A stretch of DNA of 64,000 nucleotides, from positions 30,022 through 94,021 of the IMG/VR virus record IMGVR_UViG_3300030329_003334; one strand, 5' to 3'. Position numbers and translations under genes: made by a program. The notes below the pieces were generated by a model, which was given only the letters and a program-made list of their open reading frames with translations, ran no database searches and had not been told where the DNA came from. The DNA is from a virus. This document shows positions 27,002-32,985 of this stretch, in pieces; within the stretch, counting starts at the first letter, position 1, and each line of letters opens with the position of its first letter.

Positions 27002-27554
27002 CTTTCTTGTTTTTGTTGTTAATATTTATTTCTTCTATCATACTACATATATTTTCATATTCAGAACTATCTATCATACTATCTTCAGATTTCTCTAAAG
27101 TCATTTCAAAATTATTTATAATAATATGACCATGTCCTTTAAATATAGAATAGATATTTTCACCAGGTAATATAACATATGTTGCTGTATGAACTAATTC
27201 ATCTTTTATCTTATACGGAATTACTTCTCTTGTAACTATATCACCAGCTATTTTTGTTCCAATATAATTAAGTGCTTTATCAGGTGGTACTCTTTTCCAA
27301 ACAGGAATGCCTATACTATTTCTAGACTGAAACATTAATCTAGATCTAACTAATCCAAAAGGACAATTAACGCTAACAAAATCTATTAAATAATACTCAA
27401 CTGGTTCTTGATCAGTTTCTTTTGTTATATTAATATATCCTTTTATACCATTAGAACTTTTTATTCTAATGGCTTTAGGATTATCAGATAATCTAACACC
27501 AACTATTTCAATCTCTCTGTCTTCTTTTATAAATTCTACTTCAGTCATCACCAT
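26985..27554 (-). CDS. Unknown beta-rich protein (189 aa)
   Basis: Alternating short strands (IEIVGVRLSDNPKAIRIK, GIKGYINITKETDQEPVEYYLIDF, TATYVILPGENIYSIFKGHGHIIINNFEM). ATG at 27554 or the in-frame ATG at 27548 are both possible starts; both overlap the upstream gene. The Cys in NCPFGLVRS is single. No family recognised; an OB- or barrel-like fold is possible. Confidence 0.5.
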   Translation of the reverse strand: MVMTEVEFIKEDREIEIVGVRLSDNPKAIRIKSSNGIKGYINITKETDQEPVEYYLIDFVSVNCPFGLVRSRLMFQSRNSIGIPVWKRVPPDKALNYIGTKIAGDIVTREVIPYKIKDELVHTATYVILPGENIYSIFKGHGHIIINNFEMTLEKSEDSMIDSSEYENICSMIEEININNKNKKDGNKI

Positions 27555-27738
27555 ATGCTTTAATTAATTTTAAAAGTTGCTCTGCTACATCTCCATTAAA
27601 TTCTGCATTCTTTCTGATCCAATCTCTGTTTTCTTGTATACACTTTAATAATAACTCTTGATTCTGTATAATTATTTGTAAATATTCTCCAATAATATAA
27701 TCTTTATCAGAGGTTTTCTGTTGTGTTGTTTTGCTCAT
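27541..27738 (-). CDS. Unknown small protein (65 aa)
   Basis: Helical, with YIIGEYLQIIIQNQELLLKCIQ and an acidic end. Overlaps the downstream gene by 14 bases and the upstream one by 32 bases. Nothing identifies a function. Confidence 0.45.
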   Translation of the reverse strand: MSKTTQQKTSDKDYIIGEYLQIIIQNQELLLKCIQENRDWIRKNAEFNGDVAEQLLKLIKAYGDD

Positions 27739-27916
27739 TTTTCAATAGTTTTTTATAATCATTAATATAGTCTAATAAGTGTTTTGCATATGTAGTATAA
27801 TACATTGCGCCTTCAAAGTGAAATCTCACTTGTTCATCTTCTATTGCGGCTTCATACGCTTCTCTTAAACTTTTTTCTTTTTCCACCAATATACTTACTA
27901 ATTTCATTTTTGCCAT
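27707..27916 (-). CDS. Unknown small helical protein (69 aa)
   Basis: MAKMKLVSILVEKEKSLREA then a helical pair with YYTTYAKHLLDYINDYKKLL. Overlaps the next gene by 32 bases. Part of the run of small leftward genes between 24.9 and 29.3 kb. Confidence 0.45.
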   Translation of the reverse strand: MAKMKLVSILVEKEKSLREAYEAAIEDEQVRFHFEGAMYYTTYAKHLLDYINDYKKLLKNEQNNTTENL

Positions 27917-27918
27917 AT

Positions 27919-28221
27919 CTATTCTTTTTTAATTACTCTATCAAATTTATACCTACCCCAAAAGTTTTTCCTAAATATAATTAAATCATCTATTTTAATC
28001 AATGCAAATTCTCCAAATGTACAATAATAGGTATCACCATTTTCTAATGCAATTGCATAATTTGTATAAGGTTCTTCTATTATCTTATCTATAACTTTGA
28101 GTGTAATTTCTTTATTATATTTAAAATCATTAGCCATTGTTTGGCTATAACTATTATGACTTAGTAACATAAAAACAGTACTAATCAAAGATAGCATTAT
28201 TATTTTTATTATTGCTTTCAT
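27919..28221 (-). CDS. Exported protein with signal peptide (100 aa)
   Basis: The N terminus has a basic start (MKAIIKI), a hydrophobic core (IMLSLISTVFMLL) and a likely cleavage near NSYSQT, so it is probably exported to the periplasm. The mature part has short strands and a Cys in TYYCTFGEFALI. Unlike its neighbours it is not an inner-membrane protein. Function unknown. Confidence 0.55.
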   Translation of the reverse strand: MKAIIKIIMLSLISTVFMLLSHNSYSQTMANDFKYNKEITLKVIDKIIEEPYTNYAIALENGDTYYCTFGEFALIKIDDLIIFRKNFWGRYKFDRVIKKE

Positions 28222-28242
28222 TTTAAATTCATTTAATTGTTA

Positions 28243-28662
28243 TTATTTTACCCATTCTCCTTCTTTTATATCTTTCATCTCTTTAGATATTAATCTAATT
28301 TTATTAGATCTAATTACAGACATTAATGTTTTCTTTAACTCATACATCTTATTTTCTATATCTTCATAGAACTTTGGAGATGATTTCACTACATCAAAAA
28401 TGTGAATATAATATCTACATTTAAGATCATAATTACCAACATGGTAATTTCTAGAACTTATATCTATATTCTTTTGATTATAAGATTTTAAATTTACTTT
28501 TTGAATAAATTTGTATACATCTTTACTTATTTGTAAAGTATATAGTATTTCCATAGCTCCATCTAATAATAATTTATATCTATATCCTTTATTTCTAATA
28601 GTAAACAAATCCTGCGTTATATTTTCTTGAAATATAACTGGCTTTTTAGTTTCCTTTTCCAT
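28243..28662 (-). CDS. Unknown protein (139 aa)
   Basis: Basic, aromatic and mixed helix/strand: FTIRNKGYRYKLLLDGAMEIL and a KCRYYIHIFDVV segment. Only one Cys, no motif. Its start overlaps the end of the upstream 95-residue gene by 17 bases. Confidence 0.45.
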   Translation of the reverse strand: MEKETKKPVIFQENITQDLFTIRNKGYRYKLLLDGAMEILYTLQISKDVYKFIQKVNLKSYNQKNIDISSRNYHVGNYDLKCRYYIHIFDVVKSSPKFYEDIENKMYELKKTLMSVIRSNKIRLISKEMKDIKEGEWVK

Positions 28663-28933
28663 TATTAAATAGTTTAATTATAATTTCTGTTAATATATCT
28701 ATTTTTCCTTCTAATATTTTTATATCTGTTGTAGCTTTATGTCTTTCATTAAGCAATTCATTCTTAGTTGCTTCTAACTCTTTTTGTACATCTATTGTAC
28801 ATGCATTACCTCTTGCTGATGGATAATTTTGTATCATTTCTAATACATCTTCATAGTTTAATATGTCATAATCAGCTTGGCCAGCACCATCATGACCTAT
28901 TTGTATTGAATTTAATATATCTTCTGCTTTCAT
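28646..28933 (-). CDS. Unknown coiled-coil protein (95 aa)
   Basis: N-terminal half is acidic (MKAEDILNSIQIGHDGAGQA). The second half, with ELEATKNELLNERHK and an ILEGKIDILTEIIIKLF stretch, is a heptad-like coiled coil. It likely dimerises. Function unknown. Confidence 0.45.
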   Translation of the reverse strand: MKAEDILNSIQIGHDGAGQADYDILNYEDVLEMIQNYPSARGNACTIDVQKELEATKNELLNERHKATTDIKILEGKIDILTEIIIKLFNNGKGN

Positions 28934-28951
28934 ATCTTTATATTTTAAGTA

Positions 28952-29167
28952 TTATTTAACTTTACATTTATTCTCATCAACACACTTTTCATCCTCTTCT
29001 AAATCCCATATAACTACCATGCCATCTCCTCCTTCACTATCCCAAGTATCTGGATGGTTATCTCTTATTTTCTCTGCTTCTTCCATTGTATCTACATTTG
29101 CTATGAAATATGTACTAACTCCACAACACATACATCCTATTTGCTGTACTAAATATCTTTTCTTCAT
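28952..29167 (-). CDS. Unknown Cys-rich small protein (71 aa)
   Basis: Starts MKKRYLVQQIGCMCCGVSTYFI; the CMCC cluster and a later pair in EKCVDENKCKVK could bind a metal. An acidic middle (DTMEEAEKIRDNHPDTWDSE) separates them. No family recognised. Confidence 0.5.
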   Translation of the reverse strand: MKKRYLVQQIGCMCCGVSTYFIANVDTMEEAEKIRDNHPDTWDSEGGDGMVVIWDLEEDEKCVDENKCKVK

Positions 29168-29185
29168 CTTTTTATATTTTAAATG

Positions 29186-29317
29186 TTAATATAAACTGTA
29201 AAATCCTGATAAATATAAAATGAGAAGAAATATTGATGTTCCTAATACAGATCCCCAAAATCCAACCCAAATTACTATTCCTAATAATTCTAATATTATT
29301 TTTAATATATCTTTCAT
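29186..29317 (-). CDS. Tiny membrane protein (43 aa)
   Basis: ATG at 29317, TAA at 29186-29188. IVIWVGFWGSVLGTSIFLLI (about residues 14-33) is one hydrophobic helix, preceded by MKDILKIILELLG. It sits between the 71-residue gene and the long structured element, where longer frames do not explain the sequence. Confidence 0.5.
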   Translation of the reverse strand: MKDILKIILELLGIVIWVGFWGSVLGTSIFLLILYLSGFYSLY

Positions 29318-29357
29318 AATTTCTTTTTTAAATAAATTGATAAAATTCGCCTTGGGA

Positions 29358-29543
29358 CTACCTCTATTCGCTAGAATAGAAGTAGCGTGCTCGTCAGCAC
29401 TATTTCTGAGTCGCTAAACTCAACCCGATTATACTCCATAAAAGAGAATAACCCACATATCGGACTTCAATGTGTTTATTAATGAGCCTATATATAAGGA
29501 CTCATCCTTAGAGATGCACATGAGGCTTAGCATAAAGCTTTGA
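29358..29543 (-). ncRNA. Hairpin- and pseudoknot-rich intergenic RNA
   Basis: Tandem hairpins: 29358-29369 with 29374-29385 (12 bp; the one + strand mismatch C-A at 29362/29381 becomes G-U on the - transcript), GTGC/GCAC at 29387-29400 (loop TCGTCA), TGAGT/ACTCA at 29407-29422 (loop CGCTAA), and AAGGA/TCCTT at 29496-29509. CCGAT (29425-29429) with ATCGG (29459-29463) is crossed by CACAT (29454-29458) with ATGTG (29470-29474), a pseudoknot. AGCCT/AGGCT (29485-29489 with 29523-29527) encloses the last hairpin. A short GTG-started frame here (61 codons) is probably incidental. Confidence 0.6.
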
Positions 29544-29564
29544 ACCGTTCGCATCGTTTGTTTA

Positions 29565-29831
29565 TTACCTATAAGCTGGGCAATTTTGCGCTGCTTGCCA
29601 ACTAAATCCTCCACAAGAAGATTGAGTTGACATACAAGATGAGAATAAAAACATACATATAATAGCTATTGCTATTGATGTAAGTATTCCATATCCTAAT
29701 CCTTTTTCTATTCTCTTGTGTTTTATATCTCTATCTATTCTTTCATAGTTAGCCCTCATTACTTCTGGATCTGATTTATAAGGACTAATCTTCTGTCCTT
29801 TACTATTTACCATATATTTTATTTCTGCCAT
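29565..29831 (-). CDS. Small membrane-anchored protein (88 aa)
   Basis: A basic cytoplasmic N terminus (YMVNSKGQKISPYKSD) is followed at about residues 48-66 by a hydrophobic helix (LGYGILTSIAIAIICMFLFS). A Cys just after it (SSCMSTQSSCGG) might be a lipid anchor or disulfide; the C-terminal end CGGFSWQAAQNCPAYR is aromatic and Cys-rich, probably periplasmic. Function unknown. Confidence 0.55.
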   Translation of the reverse strand: MAEIKYMVNSKGQKISPYKSDPEVMRANYERIDRDIKHKRIEKGLGYGILTSIAIAIICMFLFSSCMSTQSSCGGFSWQAAQNCPAYR

Positions 29832-29848
29832 GATTTCTAATTTTTTAA

Positions 29849-29926
29849 TTAATAACTATCTCTTTCTTTTGAAGAAGGTAATAGAACTATTGCTAGTCCT
29901 ATCACCACTAATATTTTGAATAACAT
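29849..29926 (-). CDS. Very small membrane peptide (25 aa)
   Basis: ATG at 29926, stop at 29849-29851. MLFKILVVIGLAIVLLP is a single hydrophobic helix, followed by SSKERDSY. Its even spacing between the flanking small genes supports it, but its size makes chance possible. Confidence 0.4.
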   Translation of the reverse strand: MLFKILVVIGLAIVLLPSSKERDSY

Positions 29927-29938
29927 TATAAATTCCCT

Positions 29939-30088
29939 TTACAACTTAGTAGGGATAGAATGCATTCCTATACCTATTATACAAAATGGTAAAATGATAA
30001 CTAAACCATTATGACTTTCATAACCAATACCAAATGCAAATAGTTTTTCAAAACTTGCTTTAAGAACGAACTTTTTTCTAATTTCCAT
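29939..30088 (-). CDS. Small membrane protein (49 aa)
   Basis: ATG at 30088, TAA at 29939-29941. Charged N terminus (MEIRKKFVLKASFEKLFAF) then SHNGLVIILPFCIIGIGM as one hydrophobic helix. Same A-rich leader style as its neighbours. Function unknown. Confidence 0.5.
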   Translation of the reverse strand: MEIRKKFVLKASFEKLFAFGIGYESHNGLVIILPFCIIGIGMHSIPTKL

Positions 30089-30124
30089 GATTTCTAATTT
30101 AAAGTTAATACTGTTAATTGTGTG

Positions 30125-30721
30125 TTAATACCTGTAATGTCCTGTTATTTTCCAATCAAATAAACAATCTTCAATTACTTGTCCATAACCTATGTTATGT
30201 ATCACTTTGTATTCAGAGTGATAGTTGCTTGGTACATTTACTACTATACCAATATGATTTAATCCTCCTCCTAAATCCCAGGTTACAATATCACCTGGTA
30301 AATATTTAGTTGGATTAGGTATTGTCGGCAATGATTCTCCATATCTTTCAAATAATGTTTGAAGATTTGGTACTCTTCTATGATCTATATTTGGATCAAC
30401 TTTATCATCTGTTAATTGATAACAATTTAGACCTATTTCTCTAGTGTACTTAATATCTTCATGTATTAATTGTTGTAAATCAATACCTAATTTCCTATAA
30501 GCTCTTATAACAACGTCAGTACATACACCTATGTTATCTGGTACATCACCCATTGGATAATCTATTGCATAATAAGAACCATCATACTTTATAGTCCAAT
30601 CTTCCAATGATTTCGCTGCTACTGCTAATTTATCATAAAAGCTAGGATTGTCTTGTGCATTTATATTTAAAAATATAAATAAACAATAACTAATAATCAA
30701 TAAAATTCTATTCGTTTTCAT
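30125..30721 (-). CDS. Exported DUF1287-type (NlpC/P60-like) protein
   Basis: 198 residues. A signal peptide (ILLIISYCLFIFLNINAQD, cleavage after about 23) is followed by the DUF1287 pattern: an early Tyr/Asp-rich stretch, GVCTDVVIRAYRKLG with the likely catalytic Cys, DHRRVPNLQTLFER, and PGDIVTWDLGGGLNHIGIVV with a candidate His. Such proteins belong to the NlpC/P60-like peptidase group, so it may act on peptidoglycan in the periplasm, for example in lysis or in blocking a second infection. It overlaps the upstream 53-residue gene by 14 bases. It lies among early-type genes, far from the holin. Confidence 0.65.
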   Translation of the reverse strand: MKTNRILLIISYCLFIFLNINAQDNPSFYDKLAVAAKSLEDWTIKYDGSYYAIDYPMGDVPDNIGVCTDVVIRAYRKLGIDLQQLIHEDIKYTREIGLNCYQLTDDKVDPNIDHRRVPNLQTLFERYGESLPTIPNPTKYLPGDIVTWDLGGGLNHIGIVVNVPSNYHSEYKVIHNIGYGQVIEDCLFDWKITGHYRY

Positions 30722-30869
30722 GATTTCTTTTGTGTTTATCCTTCCTGTTATAAGCCTTCTTACTTTTATGTACTCTAGATGAGGGAGGCCTTATACCTAA
30801 TTCTAGATCAACTCTTCTTCTTATTGCTCTTTTTCTCTTTATACTTAGTCTTTTATTTTCTCGTGCCAT
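30708..30869 (-). CDS. Very basic small protein (53 aa)
   Basis: ATG at 30869, TAG at 30708-30710. Rich in Arg/Lys throughout (SIKRKRAIRRRVDLE, HKSKKAYNRKDKHKR), with PP in the middle. It overlaps the DUF1287-type gene by 14 bases. Likely to bind nucleic acid or ribosomes, but no family recognised. Confidence 0.5.
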   Translation of the reverse strand: MARENKRLSIKRKRAIRRRVDLELGIRPPSSRVHKSKKAYNRKDKHKRNHENE

Positions 30870-30880
30870 GATTTCTTTTT

Positions 30881-30970
30881 TTATTTATCATCATTACATA
30901 CTGAATATACTATACATACTAGTAATAGCATTACTACTGCAGTAATTATAAGTGGTGGTAATATTGTCAT
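30881..30970 (-). CDS. Very small membrane peptide (29 aa)
   Basis: ATG at 30970, TAA at 30881-30883. PLIITAVVMLLLVCIVYSV is a hydrophobic helix ending in CNDDK. Spacing to the neighbouring gene is 11 bases. Confidence 0.4.
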   Translation of the reverse strand: MTILPPLIITAVVMLLLVCIVYSVCNDDK

Positions 30971-31031
30971 ATCATTTAAATATTAATATAAAAAGAACAG
31001 TACTAATAAATCCATGTATCTTAGCGGTATT

Positions 31032-31160
31032 TATAAAGTATTTTCTTGAATTTAATCAAGACGTTTTATACTATTTATATCTACGGTTATAAATAATAAT
31101 CACTGATCAAGTGATATTTAAACTAACTGTTCAATGTCACACCTAAATGTGACTAGTTTA
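31032..31160 (-). ncRNA. Intergenic element with three hairpins
   Basis: CTTGA/TCAAG (31045-31049 with 31056-31060) within an AT-rich stem (TATAAA 31032-31037 with TTTATA 31074-31079, and GTAT/ATAC at 31038-31041/31068-31071); ATCACT/AGTGAT (31099-31104 with 31110-31115, loop GATCA); and GTCACA/TGTGAC (31136-31141 with 31148-31153) stacked directly on TAAACTA/TAGTTTA (31119-31125 with 31154-31160). The last helix overlaps the stop of the upstream leftward gene. Confidence 0.5.
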
Positions 31161-31367
31161 TTTTATTCTTTTGTTTTTATTTGGGATTATATCTGCATAT
31201 GCAAACACAGCAGCTGCAAATAAAAAGATTAATGAGTAGATTAAACAGAAATTACTCTGAAATGACCCACTGTTAGATCCATATAATCCTACATACATTA
31301 ATAAGAATGCCTGTATAACAGACATGATTGATCCTATTATGTATTTGTTCTTACTTATTTTCTTCAT
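31158..31367 (-). CDS. Small two-pass membrane protein (69 aa)
   Basis: Two hydrophobic segments (YIIGSIMSVIQAFLLMYVGLYG at about 8-29 and FCLIYSLIFLFAAAVFAYA at about 40-58) joined by a Ser/Asn-rich loop, with a basic end NKNKRIK. No family recognised. It lies between two strongly structured gaps. Confidence 0.55.
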   Translation of the reverse strand: MKKISKNKYIIGSIMSVIQAFLLMYVGLYGSNSGSFQSNFCLIYSLIFLFAAAVFAYADIIPNKNKRIK

Positions 31368-31402
31368 GATTACTCTTTTTATAGTCTTTTATTCTATTAA
31401 AT

Positions 31403-31493
31403 TAAAGAGTACACAATAGTAATGTCCCACAGAGTTATTACTTCAGTGTGGAACTGTGTTTGTCCTCTCCATTACTATTGTGATTACTCTTTA
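31403..31493 (-). ncRNA. Long-stem RNA element (22 bp with one bulge)
   Basis: TAAAGAGTA (31403-31411) pairs with TACTCTTTA (31485-31493), and CACAATAGTAATG (31412-31424) with CATTACTATTGTG (31470-31482), interrupted by a 2-base bulge AT at 31483-31484. The 45-base interior has CCACA/TGTGG (31427-31431 with 31447-31451) and a competing CACAG/CTGTG (31428-31432 with 31454-31458). No frame covers it and no U-run follows. It precedes the 69-residue membrane protein start. Confidence 0.55.
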
Positions 31494-31539
31494 TGTTATT
31501 GCTATACTATATTAATGTATAGTGTTGTATGTTGTATTA

Positions 31540-31585
31540 AAAAACAAGTGAAATACCCCTGTTGAGAGGTATAACACTCGTTTTT
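31540..31585 (-). terminator. Intrinsic terminator of the first leftward gene
   Basis: On the - strand, a stem of 31540-31550 with 31575-31585 stacks on 31553-31560 with 31565-31572 (loop of 4), followed by TTTTTT. Two + strand C-A mismatches (31546/31579 and 31558/31567) both become G-U pairs in the - transcript, which confirms the direction. It would end transcription of the gene at 31704-31946 before the other leftward genes. Confidence 0.75.
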
Positions 31586-31592
31586 GTTCAGA

Positions 31593-31707
31593 TTAAGCAT
31601 TAACTGTTCGATTCTTAACCAAATCAATGGAAGAACGGATGCATAGCTTCCGTATAATCTGTTATATTCTACTTATAGTAGTAAGAGTTTGAGCAAAGCT
31701 CTCTTAC
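31593..31707 (-). ncRNA. Structured 3' untranslated region of the first leftward gene
   Basis: GTAAGAG/CTCTTAC (31681-31687 with 31701-31707) overlaps the stop codon; CTAC/GTAG at 31669-31681; GGAAG/CTTCC (31629-31633 with 31647-31651) competes with ACGGA/TCCGT (31635-31639 with 31649-31653); and TTAAG/CTTAA (31593-31597 with 31614-31618). There is no open frame of interest. It continues the hairpin chain of the coding region. Confidence 0.45.
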
Positions 31708-31946
31708 GAGAACTTTAACCACGTGAACTCAATCACTTCACCAGTTTCTTCGTCCGTGACTGAAGAGACTTCAGTGTGAACTTTAGTTGCGCCTTCAATA
31801 TTGAGATAGTCGCCTATCTCAGGATTGATGCCTTCCTTCAAGTTGGTGAAGCCAACTGTAGATTGAATAATGTCACCCATTTGTTGCTCAACGGCAACAG
31901 TGGCTGCTTTGCCACTTTCTGATACATACAAAACTTTTGCTTTCAT
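31704..31946 (-). CDS. First leftward gene, compositionally distinct small beta-type protein (80 aa)
   Basis: Not recognised. MKAKVLYVSESGKAATVAVEQQ, GFTNLKEGINPEIGDYLNIEG and a C-terminal IEFTWLKFS suggest a small beta barrel. Base composition is unlike its neighbours: 54 of 120 bases (31741-31860) are G or C, against 34 of 120 in the DUF1287-type gene (30421-30540). The coding strand contains a chain of perfect hairpins with 3-6-base loops (positions in the findings). It has its own probable promoter, leader hairpin and terminator. Probably an abundantly made early protein, or a coding RNA whose structure itself matters. Confidence 0.65.
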   Translation of the reverse strand: MKAKVLYVSESGKAATVAVEQQMGDIIQSTVGFTNLKEGINPEIGDYLNIEGATKVHTEVSSVTDEETGEVIEFTWLKFS

Positions 31947-31969
31947 AATTTCGATTTTAGAATTTCATA

Positions 31970-31984
31970 CGGGGACTATCCCCG
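31970..31984 (-). promoter_or_regulatory. Leader hairpin just upstream of the first leftward start codon
   Basis: CGGGGA/TCCCCG (31970-31975 with 31979-31984) is 6 bp with a 3-base loop, 24 bases before the start codon at 31946. Six G-C-rich pairs in such AT-rich DNA stand out. It could protect the 5' end or control translation. Confidence 0.5.
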
Positions 31985-32028
31985 CACAAAACTGAGTGGG
32001 AGTCTTTGATAGTGGTGGTTTATGATCT

Positions 32029-32063
32029 CGAATATATATATATTTTTATTTTTTTTCTTCAAA
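32029..32063 (-). promoter_or_regulatory. Possible leftward early promoter
   Basis: On the - strand, TTTG (32060-32063) is followed after 23 bases by TATATTCG (32029-32036), one base off the Bacteroidota TAnnTTTG box. It would start the leader of the 31704-31946 gene about 75 bases before the ATG. The spacing is long, so this is tentative. Confidence 0.35.
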
Positions 32064-32088
32064 ATTTTTTTTTAGAATTTTTTTATTG

Positions 32089-32096
32089 TATATTTG
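32089..32096 (+). promoter_or_regulatory. Rightward promoter -7 box for the structured RNA
   Basis: TATATTTG (32089-32096) is an exact match to the Bacteroidota -7 box. The upstream region is T-rich, without a clear TTTG. Transcription starting near 32103 would enter the structured RNA candidate directly. Confidence 0.5.
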
Positions 32097-32115
32097 CATA
32101 TCATTAGTTTATAAC

Positions 32116-32304
32116 TAAGACACCTCGCCAGGAGAAAAAAGGGTTTAATGAAGCGGGGCAACTACGTCTTATGATATATACAAATCATACTATATATCAC
32201 AACTGTTCTTAATTGAACAGAAAAGATCCATGGAGATCTCTTCTTCGGAAGTTCTTGGGAAAATTCAAACGGCACAAAAAAATCGGGTGGGGGATAAGGT
32301 GTCG
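32116..32304 (+). ncRNA. Structured RNA candidate in the divergent control region
   Basis: Helices in order: TAAGAC/GTCTTA (32116-32121 with 32166-32171) around CCTCGC/GCGGGG (32123-32128 with 32153-32158, containing a U-G pair that exists only on the + strand RNA); TGATATATA/TATATATCA (32172-32180 with 32191-32199); CTGTTC/GAACAG (32203-32208 with 32215-32220); CTTC-TTCG-GAAG (32240-32251), a classic C(UUCG)G tetraloop on this strand; and CGGCAC/GTGTCG (32270-32275 with 32299-32304, again with a + strand G-U). It is preceded by a promoter box and has no open frame. Confidence 0.6.
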
Positions 32305-32339
32305 TGTATCTAGTAGAAGTATAAATACTTAATAAAAGT

Positions 32340-32370
32340 TTTGGTAATTAAAATAAATGTTATATATTTG
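32340..32370 (+). promoter_or_regulatory. Rightward promoter for the 32.4 kb gene run
   Basis: TTTG (32340-32343), 19 bases, TATATTTG (32363-32370): a full match to the Bacteroidota promoter consensus. The first ATG (32394) is 24 bases after the box, so an upstream TTG at 32373 is not a good start. Confidence 0.75.
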
Positions 32371-32393
32371 CATTGAATTGCTATATAATAGTT

Positions 32394-32771
32394 ATGAAAA
32401 GATTGAAGAAACAGAATGTTAATAGAAAAGAGTTCTACCCACAATATCTTAAATTAGTAAATGTGATATTGCCTAAACCTCTTACTGCAAAGGAGATTGA
32501 AATACTGTCTGCTTTTATGGAGTTAGAGGGGGATTTAGTGGAAAGTGATAGATTCGGAACTCAGGCTAGAAAACTTGTTAGGGAGAAATTTGGGTTTAAG
32601 AAACATTCTAATATAGACAATTATATAAAATATTTTAAAAGAAAGGGGATTTTGTATATTGATAAATCTGATAATAAGTTAAAAGTTATTGGAAGTATTG
32701 ATATACCTAAAGAAGAAAAAGAAGTCGAGTTATCATTTAATTTTACATTTAGTGATGGAGGAAATAAGTAA
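32394..32771 (+). CDS. Unknown protein, first gene of the rightward unit (125 aa)
   Basis: Starts MKRLKKQNVNRKEFYPQYL at ATG 32394, just after the promoter. The middle (PLTAKEIEILSAFMELEG, then QARKLVREKFG and SNIDNYIKYFKRKGIL) looks like a winged or helix-turn-helix fold; the C terminus is acidic and strand-like. It may be a regulator of the late unit, which is inference from fold and position. Confidence 0.5.
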   Translation: MKRLKKQNVNRKEFYPQYLKLVNVILPKPLTAKEIEILSAFMELEGDLVESDRFGTQARKLVREKFGFKKHSNIDNYIKYFKRKGILYIDKSDNKLKVIGSIDIPKEEKEVELSFNFTFSDGGNK

Positions 32772-32985
32772 AAATACTGGAATAGATAGTCTTATCCAAA
32801 TGGGTAAAGAAGAAGCCATTGAAAAAAGAGGTAATGCAAAGTTTTTAATTATAAATCCTTTAGGGTCTATGGTTTTAAAAGAAATACTAGCACTTGAAGA
32901 TACTATGGAATTACCTAAGTTTTATAAGGGATTAGAGGTAGTTTATACAATAGATCAGTATGAAGAAGTCGCAAGAGTTTATTAA
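32755..32985 (+). CDS. Unknown small protein (76 aa)
   Basis: The start at ATG 32755 is chosen because it overlaps the previous gene by 17 bases; a longer upstream frame has only poor starts. MEEISKNTGIDSLIQMGKEEA is acidic and helical, followed by KFLIINPLGSMVLKEILA. No family recognised. Confidence 0.45.
   Translation: MEEISKNTGIDSLIQMGKEEAIEKRGNAKFLIINPLGSMVLKEILALEDTMELPKFYKGLEVVYTIDQYEEVARVY

Noticed and set aside
29429-29614. 61-codon leftward frame across the structured element
   Set aside because: It starts with GTG inside the next gene, overlaps it by 50 bases, resembles no protein and runs through strong hairpins.
32373-32393. TTG start for the first rightward gene
   Set aside because: It lies three bases after the promoter box; the ATG at 32394 is downstream of the expected transcription start.
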